Positions 1-7,780 of a stretch of DNA of 11,404 nt are shown piece by piece. The notes under the pieces are model-generated. The model was not told the DNA's origin. It saw nothing but the letters and a program-made list of their open reading frames with translations, and ran no database searches. The DNA lies in the NCBI GenBank assembly GCA_016865955.1, contig VGNW01000058.1:1-11404 (forward strand). Reading direction: 5' to 3'. The number at the start of each line of letters is the position of its first letter. The first letter of the stretch is position 1. The translations under genes and the position numbers were made by a program. This DNA comes from Chloroflexota bacterium (lineage in GTDB: Bacteria; Chloroflexota; Dehalococcoidia; SZUA-161).

Positions 1-231
1 GCATATTCCAGTATGCTGCGTCGTGGTTCCACTGAGTCACCACGAAGTGTCACCTAGCCTCCTTTCGGTAACACTATTATTGACGCAACGATACCTATTT
101 CGGTAACAATAATTATGAGTCAATTCGGATTACCGCAGTCCTTTTTTTGCGATTCCAGACACAGGTATTTCTGGCAAACATTAGGTATTACTGTCAACGT
201 TCGTGGTGCAGTTATCGCAGGAGGGCAGAAA
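1..231. other. Non-coding, inverted-repeat-rich stretch after the pilus operon
   Basis: No convincing gene is visible. The stretch holds several perfect short inverted repeats: GCATA (1-5) with TATGC (12-16), TCGTGGT (21-27) with ACCACGA (39-45), CGGTAA (66-71 or 101-106) with TTACCG (130-135), ATTGAC (79-84) with GTCAAT (119-124), and ATTATTG (76-82) with CAATAAT (107-113). The 11-mer TTTCGGTAACA occurs twice (63-73 and 98-108). A run of seven T lies at 142-148, just past the nested stems. It is the 3' flank of the pilMN gene; what lies to the left is outside the window. Confidence 0.6.
66..148 (+). terminator. Possible plus-strand terminator or structured RNA
   Basis: Read on the plus strand, three nested pairings are possible: CGGTAA 66-71 with TTACCG 130-135, ATTGAC 79-84 with GTCAAT 119-124, and TACC 92-95 with GGTA 102-105. 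A seven-T run begins six bases after the outer stem. This fits an intrinsic terminator for a plus-strand transcript that enters from the left and converges on the pilus operon. The stem is long and imperfect, and competing pairings exist, so a terminator is only one reading. Confidence 0.3.
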
Positions 232-1713
232 CTAGGGGGCCGCCGGTGACCCCGTATTTCCGCTGAAGATGCCTGTGATATCGAAGGTAACCATGTCCTC
301 GCCAACTATCATAGAGGCAACATACAGCTTGTAGAAAGCGCCCGTCTGCTCAAGAGCAGACGCATACTCGGTAACGCTGGATTTGCTGCCGGCATTACCG
401 CTCAGATTGATTTGGCCTGATGTCTCTTCTATGGATATAAGCTCGACACCTTGAGGCAGTTCGGCGATAGCAAGTTTAAGACTGCCGGAAAGGTCGCTGG
501 CTGAGGGCACCGCAGCATAGGCTTCTTGCTCCGCCGCCAGTTCAATTATCCCTGTTTCTATCATGTTAAGAGTCCCAGACATTGTGGATATAGCCTGGTT
601 TCTCTCGGCAATCTGCTCGTAAACGCCGTCCAGTTCCCCCAGAATGTCTGTGACAGCCGCATCGCTTTCGCTCTTCATCTGGTATATGAAAAAAAGCAGG
701 CACACAAGCGCAACTGACGCAGCGGAAAAGATTATGCCTTTCAGCGACGGCGGCTGTGCCTTGCGCTTCACCTGAAGCAGATTGGGATTAACGAGATTAA
801 GCCGGGCACCACCTGTTGCTGCGGCTCTATTACCTATCGCCTGGCCAAGAGCAAGACCCATGTTCACAGCATATTGCGGCAGGGGAAGTTCTGCAGGACA
901 TTCCAGAGGAGTCGCTAATTTCTCGATGGGGTTGGCTATCGCTGCCTTGATAACGTCCCAGGCACTGCCGTCGTTTGCCAGCACACCGGTCAGGAAAACA
1001 GGCGTGGCTGTTTTCAGGGGATGCTCGGCGTGGCTGGCATTATAGAACGCTGCTGTTCGGGATAGTTCATCCATTAACTGCCGTACCCTGTCCTGAAGCG
1101 ATATGCCCTCGCCTCTGAAGGTCATTGTTCGCATGACAACCGGTATGCCGCCCAGCACTACTATTATGTCAAATGTCTCCTGCTCCAGATTGATTATCAG
1201 GGCTTCTTCGCGATTGACAACCCGAGCCAGCGCTAAAGGCTTGAGATTTATGACGCTGGGGCGTACTCCGGCGAGCGACAGTGTTTTCTTCTCGGTGTCA
1301 AGCAAATCTCGCAGCACTCCAAGCGTGAGGAAACTCTGCACAGAATCTTTTTTTGCCTCAAGCGGCTTATGGTAAAGATATAACTCATTGAGGGGAACGG
1401 GCATCTCCTTTTCGCACTCATTCTGGATAGCCTCATCCACCAGCTTCGCCTTTATCCTGGGCAGGCTGATTACCCTCAAGGTAGAACGCAAACCGGAGAG
1501 GCTGGCTGCCACACCCTGTCTGGGTATCTTTTTACCTGCAAACAGCTCGCTGATGTCTGAGCCTACTTCGGCAGCGTTAGTAATCAGGCCATGTTTAACC
1601 GCTCCGGGAGGCAGAGGTATACTACCCCAGTCCAGAATCCTCTTTCCGCTGACTACCAGGAATCTTATATCGCTGGACTCGATATTCAGTGTGACCACAG
1701 TTCTTGAGAACAT
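232..1713 (-). CDS. PilM-PilN fusion protein, type IV pilus platform (GspL-like architecture)
   Basis: A 493-residue protein that appears to combine PilM and PilN in one chain. Residues 1 to about 295 look like the actin-fold PilM domain, with the opening TVVTLNIESSDIRFLVV and a second ALIINLEQETFDIIVV segment typical of the two lobes. Residues 305-319 (LNLVNPNLL and following) resemble the N-terminal peptide by which a free PilN docks on PilM. A single membrane helix follows (about 327-345), then a probable coiled coil (348-400) and an alpha/beta PilN-type domain (about 405-485). PilM should lie in the cytoplasm and the PilN part outside the membrane. ATG with a weak upstream GAGG, 28 bp after the PilO-like gene; last visible gene of the operon. 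Fusion is seen directly as one uninterrupted frame; domain identity is by recognition. Confidence 0.85.
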   Translation of the reverse strand: MFSRTVVTLNIESSDIRFLVVSGKRILDWGSIPLPPGAVKHGLITNAAEVGSDISELFAGKKIPRQGVAASLSGLRSTLRVISLPRIKAKLVDEAIQNECEKEMPVPLNELYLYHKPLEAKKDSVQSFLTLGVLRDLLDTEKKTLSLAGVRPSVINLKPLALARVVNREEALIINLEQETFDIIVVLGGIPVVMRTMTFRGEGISLQDRVRQLMDELSRTAAFYNASHAEHPLKTATPVFLTGVLANDGSAWDVIKAAIANPIEKLATPLECPAELPLPQYAVNMGLALGQAIGNRAAATGGARLNLVNPNLLQVKRKAQPPSLKGIIFSAASVALVCLLFFIYQMKSESDAAVTDILGELDGVYEQIAERNQAISTMSGTLNMIETGIIELAAEQEAYAAVPSASDLSGSLKLAIAELPQGVELISIEETSGQINLSGNAGSKSSVTEYASALEQTGAFYKLYVASMIVGEDMVTFDITGIFSGNTGSPAAP

Positions 1714-1741
1714 ATCCTTTAACCTCTATGCGAAAAATCTC

Positions 1742-2308
1742 TCAATCGTTCAGATAAAAAACGGAAAAGGTCAGGCTGGCAACATAAGAACCGTCAACCC
1801 CAGACATGGTGATAGAATCTATGGCAACCACCTTGATTGCCCTGTTTTCCAGTTCGCTCACAAAGCTGGCTACCTCTGCAAGTCCTCCCGAAACGCTCAT
1901 CTCTACAGACAAAGCGGAGTATATATGATTGGCATCAGACTCCACGGTTACGGGTTTGGTGCTAATTTTCACGATTTCGACCCTGTTTTCGAGAACCAGC
2001 TCAAGGATACTGTCCAGGATACTGATTTCGCTGAGGCCTTTAGCGGAGTAATACTGCTCTACTTTAGCCCTGGCCTGTGCAACCGCCAGCTGCGCCTCTT
2101 TAAGTCTTGCCTCTGCAGCCGGTTTTTGCTCCTGCAGCCCCGTGATATTGCCCTCTGACACGGAGAGCGTATCCTGAGCCTCAACAAGCTCTGTGCTGAG
2201 AAGTGCCTGTTCATCCTGCTTATGGAAATAGAGATACACCATGACAACGTTAGCGAACAAAACGCAGAACAGGAGTATCAAAGCCATCGTAGAGAATTTA
2301 ACCTTCAT
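1742..2308 (-). CDS. PilO-like type IV pilus platform protein
   Basis: A 188-residue bitopic membrane protein. It has a short cytoplasmic start (MKVKF), one membrane helix at about 8-28, a charged coiled coil at about 32-88, and a C-terminal alpha/beta domain (about 95-185) of the ferredoxin-like kind found in PilO and GspM. PilO pairs with PilN to form the inner-membrane alignment platform. An ATG five codons upstream (2323) is possible, but the chosen ATG at 2308 has an AGGGG seven bases before it while the upstream one has no usable Shine-Dalgarno. The gene precedes the PilM-PilN gene, the reverse of the usual pilM-N-O order. Sequence similarity in this family is weak, so the call rests on topology, size and neighbours. 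Confidence 0.75.
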   Translation of the reverse strand: MKVKFSTMALILLFCVLFANVVMVYLYFHKQDEQALLSTELVEAQDTLSVSEGNITGLQEQKPAAEARLKEAQLAVAQARAKVEQYYSAKGLSEISILDSILELVLENRVEIVKISTKPVTVESDANHIYSALSVEMSVSGGLAEVASFVSELENRAIKVVAIDSITMSGVDGSYVASLTFSVFYLND

Positions 2309-2367
2309 GGCCTTGCCCCTCATCCTGAATAAACAATAGCGTTTCTATATATAACAAACCGATACTC

Positions 2368-3684
2368 CTAGTTTTCGTTCACTTGCCAGAAGCTGATGGA
2401 AAAAACTCCGTCTGTTATCACTACGTCCGAACGGGTAACCTCATCTCCGGCACTAGAGGCAATCTCATAGGCAGTGCAGCCGGTATACTTCAGGTCATCC
2501 ACATAGAAATAGTCTGAGGCTTGATTCATGCCGGAATTGAATCTAATCCAGAACTGCGTCGAATAAACAGCAAAAGACGCCAAATCGATATCGTAGTAGC
2601 GGTAGATACTGTCGCTATCGGCGCTGGTCCAGGTCTTGATAGTTGTCCAGGTGCTCCCATTCGGGCTTACCTGCAAGGTTACTGTGTCGCCGGCCTCAAA
2701 AGAGTAAACCTTTGCCCAGAATACCAGATGGAGTGCAGATAGCCCGTAGAGGTTAGCTGCCCGCCCCATGTAGCTGCCGGAGGAGCTCATTAGCGCATGG
2801 TATTTTCCTTGTTCAGGAGTACCGGAAGCGGTTATACCGACACTTCCGGCGTAAGACCAGTCACCCAGCCAGACTGACCCCCCGGTCCAGCCCGCGGATT
2901 CAAAGTTGTCCCAGGGCAAACTCAAAGTTCCGTTGAAGACTCTGAGAATTTCAATACTGTCAATATAAAGGTAATCGCTTGCGTCCGCCATTTTAGCTTG
3001 AAAGGCAATCCAGAACTGACTGGAAAGCTTATACGACGAAAGGTCAATGTCGTAATATGTATAGACACCGGTATCGTCTCCATTTCTCCAGGTCTTGATT
3101 GTAGTCCAGGTGCTGCCGTCAGGGCTGATCTGGCAGTATGCTTCTTCGGCTGCTTCAAATGATACAGCATTGGCACAGAACCGCAGCCTTGCGCTGGTAT
3201 GCCCCGAGAGATTAACAGGCCTCTTCACGTAACCTGTGTTGCGGCTCAGCATCAGATGGCAGGCTCCCTGGTATGGGTCCCCAGAGGTAGTTATACTGGC
3301 GTCTCCCGTGTAAGACCAAGCGGCAAGCCAACCGCTGCCCCCGGACCAACCTCCGCTTTCGAAGTCATCGCTGGCAATCGGAACCATATCCCTGGTCACG
3401 GTAACCGCGGGCAAAATACCATTTATTGGTTCGCTAACGGTATGGCTTACAGCAGCACCGGGATAGGTTAATCGAGAAGCAAGCGTGCCACTGGTTAAGG
3501 CCCAGATGGCATCCTCAACCCCGGCGTCGGAAGCATACTGCTCCATCGTCGAACTTCTGTAGGCACGATTGGCAATGCTGTGTACGCTCACAGTGTTTAG
3601 AAATGGCGCTATGAGCAGAGCCCCTACCGCTAAGGCTGCCAGAGCCAAGGCTAAGACCTGTCCCCTTTCATCCTTCAACATCAT
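2368..3684 (-). CDS. Large PilX/GspK-like pseudopilin with two tandem beta-rich domains
   Basis: A 438-residue protein. It starts with a short charged leader ending in DERG, then a hydrophobic helix (QVLALALAALAVGALLIAP, about 9-28), and a helical stretch to about 65. This resembles the atypical N-termini of PilX and GspK: there is no Glu at position +5 after the presumed cleavage Gly. Two homologous extracellular repeats follow, about residues 107-248 and 259-400. Both begin (D)NFES/DDFES-GGW/AGW, share S-P-D/N-GSTWTTIKTW and YYDIDL, and end in ASDYxYxD. They look like MAM/LamG-type beta-sandwich modules. A short C-terminal tail follows. Two adjacent ATGs (3684, 3681) are possible; the GGGGG upstream suits the second better. 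A role at the pilus tip, perhaps in binding, is inference. Confidence 0.75.
   Translation of the reverse strand: MMLKDERGQVLALALAALAVGALLIAPFLNTVSVHSIANRAYRSSTMEQYASDAGVEDAIWALTSGTLASRLTYPGAAVSHTVSEPINGILPAVTVTRDMVPIASDDFESGGWSGGSGWLAAWSYTGDASITTSGDPYQGACHLMLSRNTGYVKRPVNLSGHTSARLRFCANAVSFEAAEEAYCQISPDGSTWTTIKTWRNGDDTGVYTYYDIDLSSYKLSSQFWIAFQAKMADASDYLYIDSIEILRVFNGTLSLPWDNFESAGWTGGSVWLGDWSYAGSVGITASGTPEQGKYHALMSSSGSYMGRAANLYGLSALHLVFWAKVYSFEAGDTVTLQVSPNGSTWTTIKTWTSADSDSIYRYYDIDLASFAVYSTQFWIRFNSGMNQASDYFYVDDLKYTGCTAYEIASSAGDEVTRSDVVITDGVFSISFWQVNEN
2485..3366 (-). repeat. Tandem duplication encoding two ~142-residue ectodomain repeats
   Basis: Within the large pseudopilin gene, 2941-3366 (first repeat) and 2485-2910 (second) encode homologous domains offset by 152 codons. 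The words CAGGTCTTGAT and GTCCAGGTGCT occur in both copies. The copies have clearly diverged in sequence, so this is an old internal duplication and not a recent or assembly-made one. Confidence 0.85.
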
Positions 3685-3697
3685 TCCCCCACAGTAA

Positions 3698-4177
3698 TCA
3701 GCCTGTTGTCCGCAGTCGTACTTCGTATGTAGCCACTGCGCTAACCCCCCAGCGACTTGCCGGAGCAGCAGTTACACTGCCGGTGATGGTTCTCTGTGAA
3801 ATTGAGAATCCGACACTTGATACATTTCGAGCCACAGTAGTTACAATGCCGTTGTGGTTCCGTCTCAGGTCGTCTCCTGAAAGAGAATATATAATAGTAT
3901 GAGATTGCCCTCCGTCGCTCCAGCCTAGAGTCATACTCGCAACAGGCGCCGCTCCATCTATAAGATTTGTAGTCTGAGCCGCCACCCCGTCCCTGGTAAT
4001 CCAGTGCCCTGCATTTTGCAGGTCCTGATAGGCTTTCAACTGCTGATTCCCCTGTTCCGTAGACCTCATAAACATGAATATGCTTGTAGCCAATACCACG
4101 ACAATCATCGCAGCGATGCCGGTCGCCACAACGACTTCGACGAGCGTTAATCCCTTCTGGTCAATAACTGCTCTCAC
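3698..4177 (-). CDS. PilW-like type IV pseudopilin (minor pilin)
   Basis: A 159-residue class III prepilin. The leader MRAVIDQKG ends in the Gly cut by prepilin peptidase, and the mature protein starts LTLVEVVVATGIAAMIVVV with the conserved Glu at +5 and one long hydrophobic helix. The C-terminal 110 residues are a small beta-rich globular domain without cysteines. It starts with GTG, overlapping the TGA of the preceding pseudopilin as GTGA, so the two are probably translated together. PilW/PilJ-type proteins sit in the pilus tip complex that primes assembly. Assignment as PilW-like rests on order (V-W-X) and length, not on clear similarity in the globular part. Confidence 0.8.
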   Translation of the reverse strand: MRAVIDQKGLTLVEVVVATGIAAMIVVVLATSIFMFMRSTEQGNQQLKAYQDLQNAGHWITRDGVAAQTTNLIDGAAPVASMTLGWSDGGQSHTIIYSLSGDDLRRNHNGIVTTVARNVSSVGFSISQRTITGSVTAAPASRWGVSAVATYEVRLRTTG

Positions 4178-4548
4178 CGGTTCACCTTGAAATCTTCCAG
4201 TATGTAGTTTCCACCTTCATAACTCACAGTTACGGAAATCCTCTGTATATTGCCGTCACGATTGCCAATACCGGAGGTTGCGATACCGATAGAGTAGCCA
4301 GCAGGTTCGCTTATCTTGGAATACGATACGGAGTAGGGCTGTCCCTTTATATACTCGATCTGTGTTCGGGCCAGGTTCTGTGACGTAACCTGTTTATCTG
4401 CTTTCCGGACAGCAATTGACCCGGTGGAAAGAGCGGCCAGAAGCGCAGTAATCGCCATGCCCGCAATTGCCACAGCAACCAGGGACTCAACCAAAGTTGC
4501 CCCTTTCTCCCCTGATTTAAATTCCCGACCTCTTAATAGATTTATCAT
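4174..4548 (-). CDS. PilV-like type IV pseudopilin (minor pilin)
   Basis: A 124-residue class III prepilin. The leader MINLLRGREFKSGEKG (16 residues) precedes ATLVESLVAVAIAGMAITALLAAL, with Glu at +5 and the usual hydrophobic N-terminal helix. Residue +1 is Ala instead of the common Phe, which is tolerated in minor pilins. The short C-terminal domain is beta-rich (IQRISVTVSYEGG). It begins 43 bp after pilC and has no obvious Shine-Dalgarno before its ATG, unlike its neighbours; its stop overlaps the next gene. It probably joins the tip complex with the two following pseudopilins. PilV versus GspI/PilE naming is uncertain. Confidence 0.8.
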   Translation of the reverse strand: MINLLRGREFKSGEKGATLVESLVAVAIAGMAITALLAALSTGSIAVRKADKQVTSQNLARTQIEYIKGQPYSVSYSKISEPAGYSIGIATSGIGNRDGNIQRISVTVSYEGGNYILEDFKVNR

Positions 4549-4591
4549 GCTATTGCGCCATAAGTTGTTTCTCGAAATAGACCTTTCACCT

Positions 4592-5797
4592 TCATAAGTT
4601 CCCCATGACTGAGTAAATCGGCAGGATGACCGACACCGCTATGAAACCGACAAGCAGACCCAGCCCGATAATCAGGCAGGGTTGCAGCAGTGAAATCATC
4701 GTGGAAATTCTCTCGTCTATATCCTGGTCATAAAGTTCAGCTACAGTCATAAGGTGTGAGCTAAGTGTACCCACTTCCTCACCAACTCTTACCACCTGCA
4801 CAAGCAAAGGCGGGAATAGCTCAATCGAAGCCATTGAGTGAAACAATCCCCGGCCCTCCACGGTCTTTGCCTTCACCTCCTCTACAGCTTTACGAATGGC
4901 GCTGTTCCCGGTAATTTGAATGACCATATCCAGAGAGTCAAGCATCTCCAGCCCGGCCCCCAGACATAAAGCCATAGTTCGACAGAAACGAGACATGGCA
5001 CTCTTGATTACGATTGTGTTAATGATGGGTAACCTCAAGACTAATCTGTCGAGCCTCTTACGGCCAGCCCGGCTTTTAACATACCACACATCTACGACTG
5101 CAAATAGAATCATTGCTGCAAACAAATAGAACTTATAGCCAGTAACAAAATTAACCAGGGAGATAAGTAGCTTCGTGGTTATGGGCAAATCAGCTTTGAA
5201 CTCAGAGAACAGCCCCATAAGAGGAGGTAAAGTGAAATTCACCAGAATTACAATAACTCCCATAGCTACGACTAGAACAAAAGCAGGGTAGATAAAGGTT
5301 CTGGTCAGTTTTTTCACCGCGGTCTTTTCCTTCTCCATGTACTCGGCTACTTGCCTTAACACGGTAGGAAGCTCGCCGGTCCGCTCACCCACACTAATCA
5401 TGCGGCTATAGACCATAGGAAAGACCTCCGGGTGATTACCCACTGCCCTGGAGAAAGAGCCGCCCTGTTGAATCTCTTTGATAACAGTGCCGACAGTTTC
5501 CTTGAACAGGGGATTCCGAATCTGGTCTCTCAGTATCTGGAAAGCGTTGAGGACATTCACGCCTCTTTCCACAAGAGTGGCTAACTGGCGGGAGAAAATA
5601 ATTATATCGTGAGTCTTAATGCCGTAAATCATCGGGAAAGACCGACGGAAGCTCATTTCCTTGCTTGCGGCTTTAAGACTGACGATTGAGTAGCCAGACT
5701 GCCAGAGTGCTTTTTTTGCTGAATCTTCGCTGGCTGCATCAATAGTGCCTTCTATCACACTCTTGTCGGCAGTGTAAGCTATATATTTATAGGGCAT
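4592..5797 (-). CDS. pilC: Type IV pilus inner-membrane platform protein PilC
   Basis: A 401-residue member of the PilC/GspF family, full length for the group. It opens with the small N-terminal domain (MPYKYIAYTADKSVIEGTI), followed by two T2SSF repeats at about 65-190 and 268-390. Each repeat carries the family's signature turn: GERTGELP at 137-144 and GEEVGTL at 339-345. Membrane helices lie at about 170-195, 222-240 and 373-396, the last followed by the typical ILPIYSVMGNL C-terminus. PilC sits in the membrane, binds PilB, and passes rotation or displacement to the growing pilin helix. The ATG has a GGAG seven bases upstream and lies 36 bp after pilB. Confidence 0.95.
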   Translation of the reverse strand: MPYKYIAYTADKSVIEGTIDAASEDSAKKALWQSGYSIVSLKAASKEMSFRRSFPMIYGIKTHDIIIFSRQLATLVERGVNVLNAFQILRDQIRNPLFKETVGTVIKEIQQGGSFSRAVGNHPEVFPMVYSRMISVGERTGELPTVLRQVAEYMEKEKTAVKKLTRTFIYPAFVLVVAMGVIVILVNFTLPPLMGLFSEFKADLPITTKLLISLVNFVTGYKFYLFAAMILFAVVDVWYVKSRAGRKRLDRLVLRLPIINTIVIKSAMSRFCRTMALCLGAGLEMLDSLDMVIQITGNSAIRKAVEEVKAKTVEGRGLFHSMASIELFPPLLVQVVRVGEEVGTLSSHLMTVAELYDQDIDERISTMISLLQPCLIIGLGLLVGFIAVSVILPIYSVMGNL

Positions 5798-5833
5798 GTC
5801 TTCACTCCGAGCCTTGAAATGTCATCTTTTTGT

Positions 5834-7546
5834 TTAGCTGATAGAAAAGGAATTCCGCAGTATCTCCTGTATGGTGGTTACATCCTCCCTCACTTTCATT
5901 ATTCCTGCCTGCCTTAGAGATATCATTCCTTCTTTAATCGCCTGCGCTTTAAGGTCATCCACGCTGGCATTATGGAGCAATAAACGCCTGACCCCATCAC
6001 TCATGGTCAGAACTTCGAATATAGCTGTTCTCATCAGATAGCCGGTGCCTGCGCAGAGATTGCATCCGGCCCCGTGGTAGAAATCTGCTTTCTTCTCCCC
6101 CATTTCCCTCTCGTATATCAGCCTCTCCTCCTCGGTGGGTTGATATGGTTCCCGGCAATGGTAACAAATCCGACGAACGATGCGCTGGGCAACGACTGCA
6201 ACCAGCGCGGAGCAGATAAGATATGACTCGACTCCCAGATTCATAAGCCTGAAAAGCACACCAATGGAATCATTGGCGTGAATGGAAGAGAGCACCAAAT
6301 GCCCGGTGAGAGCGGCTTGAACGGAAATGTTTGCAGTATCGGGGTCGCGTATTTCTCCCACAAGTATGATATCCGGGTCGAGGCGCATGATAGAGCGCAA
6401 GCCTGAGGCGAATGTTATTCCCGCCTTGGGATTGATTTGACTCTGCTTAATATCAGTGAAATGATATTCGATAGGTTCTTCGATGGTTACGATATTACGT
6501 TCGTCCCGGTTAAGCTGGTTTAAAGAGGCATAAAGAGTGGTGGTTTTACCTGAACCGGTGGGGCCTGCTACGAGAATCATGCCGTAAGGGCTGTTAAGCG
6601 TTCCCTGATATTTTTTCAGCGTCTCAGAGGATAAGCCAAGTTGAGGGAGCGTAAAAAGCGGCAGGGATTTATCCAGAATGCGGAGGACGGCTGTTTCCCC
6701 ATGTTCAGTCTCGAATGTAGCAGCGCGAATGTCAGCTTCCCGCCCATTCGCTTTAAACGAAAACTGTCCGTCTTGAGGACGCCTTCTTTCGGTGATATCC
6801 ATTCCGCCAAGGATTTTTATCCTGGAGATCAGGGGCTCGATAGTGTCCTGGGGCAGAGACATCGCATCGTGCAAAACACCGTCAATACGATAACGAACCC
6901 TGACTCTGGTCCTCTGGGGTTCTATATGGATATCCGATGCTCGTGATTTGAGGGCTTGCCCAATAAGCAAATCCACTGTGCGTACGACCGGCGTTTGAGC
7001 GATGACATCTTCGACAGCATTGGAGCCCACAGTTTCCAACGGCCTGCCAGCTTGGGGAAACTGTTCCATTTGTTTCTCAATTTCGCCAGTTGCCTTATAG
7101 TGGAGGTCAATAGCCTCCCGTATATCACTGGGTATCCCAACCGCAGGTTGAACCATTATCTTTGTCTGCGCAGTAATCTCTTCAATGGCACGTATATCAC
7201 CGGGGTCTGCCATGACCACTACCAATGCGTCATCGGTGATATCCAGAGGTATGAGTGTATATTTCCTGGCCAGCTTCTCAGGGACAAGCTGCAAAGCTTT
7301 GGGTTGAATCAGATACCTCTTGAGGTCAATGAGAGGCATATTAAGCTGGTTACTTAGTGCTGCAGCTATTTTCTCAGGTGAGACCAACTTCAGTTCTATT
7401 AGTATCTCACCCAGTTTCCCATGCTGCTTTTGCTGAAGCTTCATTGCTTTCTCTAATTGCTCAGCAGTGAGCTGCCCAGCCTCAATCAGTATCTCACCCA
7501 GGCCTTTCCTCGATGTTATTTTTGTCGGTTGTCGCATCTCATCCAT
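5834..7546 (-). CDS. pilB: Type IV pilus extension ATPase PilB
   Basis: A 570-residue PilB/GspE-family secretion ATPase that drives pilus extension from the cytoplasmic face. An N-terminal MshEN-type region with two GLGEIL/KLGEIL units (about 15-70) is known in relatives to bind cyclic-di-GMP; whether this one does is inference. The ATPase core has the Asp box around 351-372, Walker A GPTGSGKT at 328-335, Walker B IILVGE at 393-398, and the His box TGHLVLSSIHA at 414-424. Two CXXC pairs (C461/C464 and C495/C498) form the zinc-binding tetracysteine motif typical of PilB and GspE but not PilT. ATG chosen for the GAGGA nine bases upstream. It precedes pilC by 36 bp in the same operon. Confidence 0.96.
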   Translation of the reverse strand: MDEMRQPTKITSRKGLGEILIEAGQLTAEQLEKAMKLQQKQHGKLGEILIELKLVSPEKIAAALSNQLNMPLIDLKRYLIQPKALQLVPEKLARKYTLIPLDITDDALVVVMADPGDIRAIEEITAQTKIMVQPAVGIPSDIREAIDLHYKATGEIEKQMEQFPQAGRPLETVGSNAVEDVIAQTPVVRTVDLLIGQALKSRASDIHIEPQRTRVRVRYRIDGVLHDAMSLPQDTIEPLISRIKILGGMDITERRRPQDGQFSFKANGREADIRAATFETEHGETAVLRILDKSLPLFTLPQLGLSSETLKKYQGTLNSPYGMILVAGPTGSGKTTTLYASLNQLNRDERNIVTIEEPIEYHFTDIKQSQINPKAGITFASGLRSIMRLDPDIILVGEIRDPDTANISVQAALTGHLVLSSIHANDSIGVLFRLMNLGVESYLICSALVAVVAQRIVRRICYHCREPYQPTEEERLIYEREMGEKKADFYHGAGCNLCAGTGYLMRTAIFEVLTMSDGVRRLLLHNASVDDLKAQAIKEGMISLRQAGIMKVREDVTTIQEILRNSFSIS

Positions 7547-7582
7547 AGCTATAAATCCTCGGCTGTTTCGACAACAGCAAAT

Positions 7583-7780
7583 TCAGAAGGAGCAGGCAGC
7601 CTCCACCACAACCCGCAACACATTCCAACAGTTGCCAGGGTTTTCGAAACGATGTGCCCGAAGGCAATCCTTCGCTGAGTTCCCTTTAAGAAATCTGGGC
7701 TTCAGGCAGGTAGTAATGCCGGCACCTGATTCCCGGACACCGTCAGCTATCTGCAAGAAGCCCAAGATTCCGGCTAACAT
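7583..7780 (-). CDS. Doubtful small ORF between the prepilin and pilB genes
   Basis: A 65-codon frame beginning MLAGILGFLQIADGV. Its ATG overlaps the TGA of the prepilin gene (TGATG), which would allow coupled translation. I do not recognise it. It has four cysteines, no signal or membrane helix and no motif. A second minus-strand frame runs from a TGA near 7700 to a TAG at about 7550, reads ...RRIAFGHIVSKTLATVG... and ends EFAVVETAEDL just before pilB. Joining the two by a single frameshift around 7675-7690 would give about 75 residues, so a decayed or sequencing-broken small gene is possible. It could equally be non-coding spacer. Confidence 0.2.
   Translation of the reverse strand: MLAGILGFLQIADGVRESGAGITTCLKPRFLKGNSAKDCLRAHRFENPGNCWNVLRVVVEAACSF
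7659..7674 (-). promoter_or_regulatory. Short hairpin in the prepilin-pilB spacer
   Basis: CGAAGG (7659-7664) and CCTTCG (7669-7674) form a perfect 6-bp stem with a 4-base loop. There is no T run after it on the minus strand, so it is not a standard intrinsic terminator. In a pilus operon a stem here could stabilise the upstream prepilin mRNA and lower pilB output, but that is inference. Confidence 0.25.

Noticed and set aside
1..160. Cyclic-di-GMP-I riboswitch suggested by GTTACCGAAA and GACGCAA words
   Set aside because: The order and spacing of the conserved GEMM-I segments are not met on either strand.
1388..2158. 256-codon plus-strand frame opposite the pilO and pilMN genes
   Set aside because: Lies antisense to two well-supported genes, has no Shine-Dalgarno, and its composition shows no recognisable domain.
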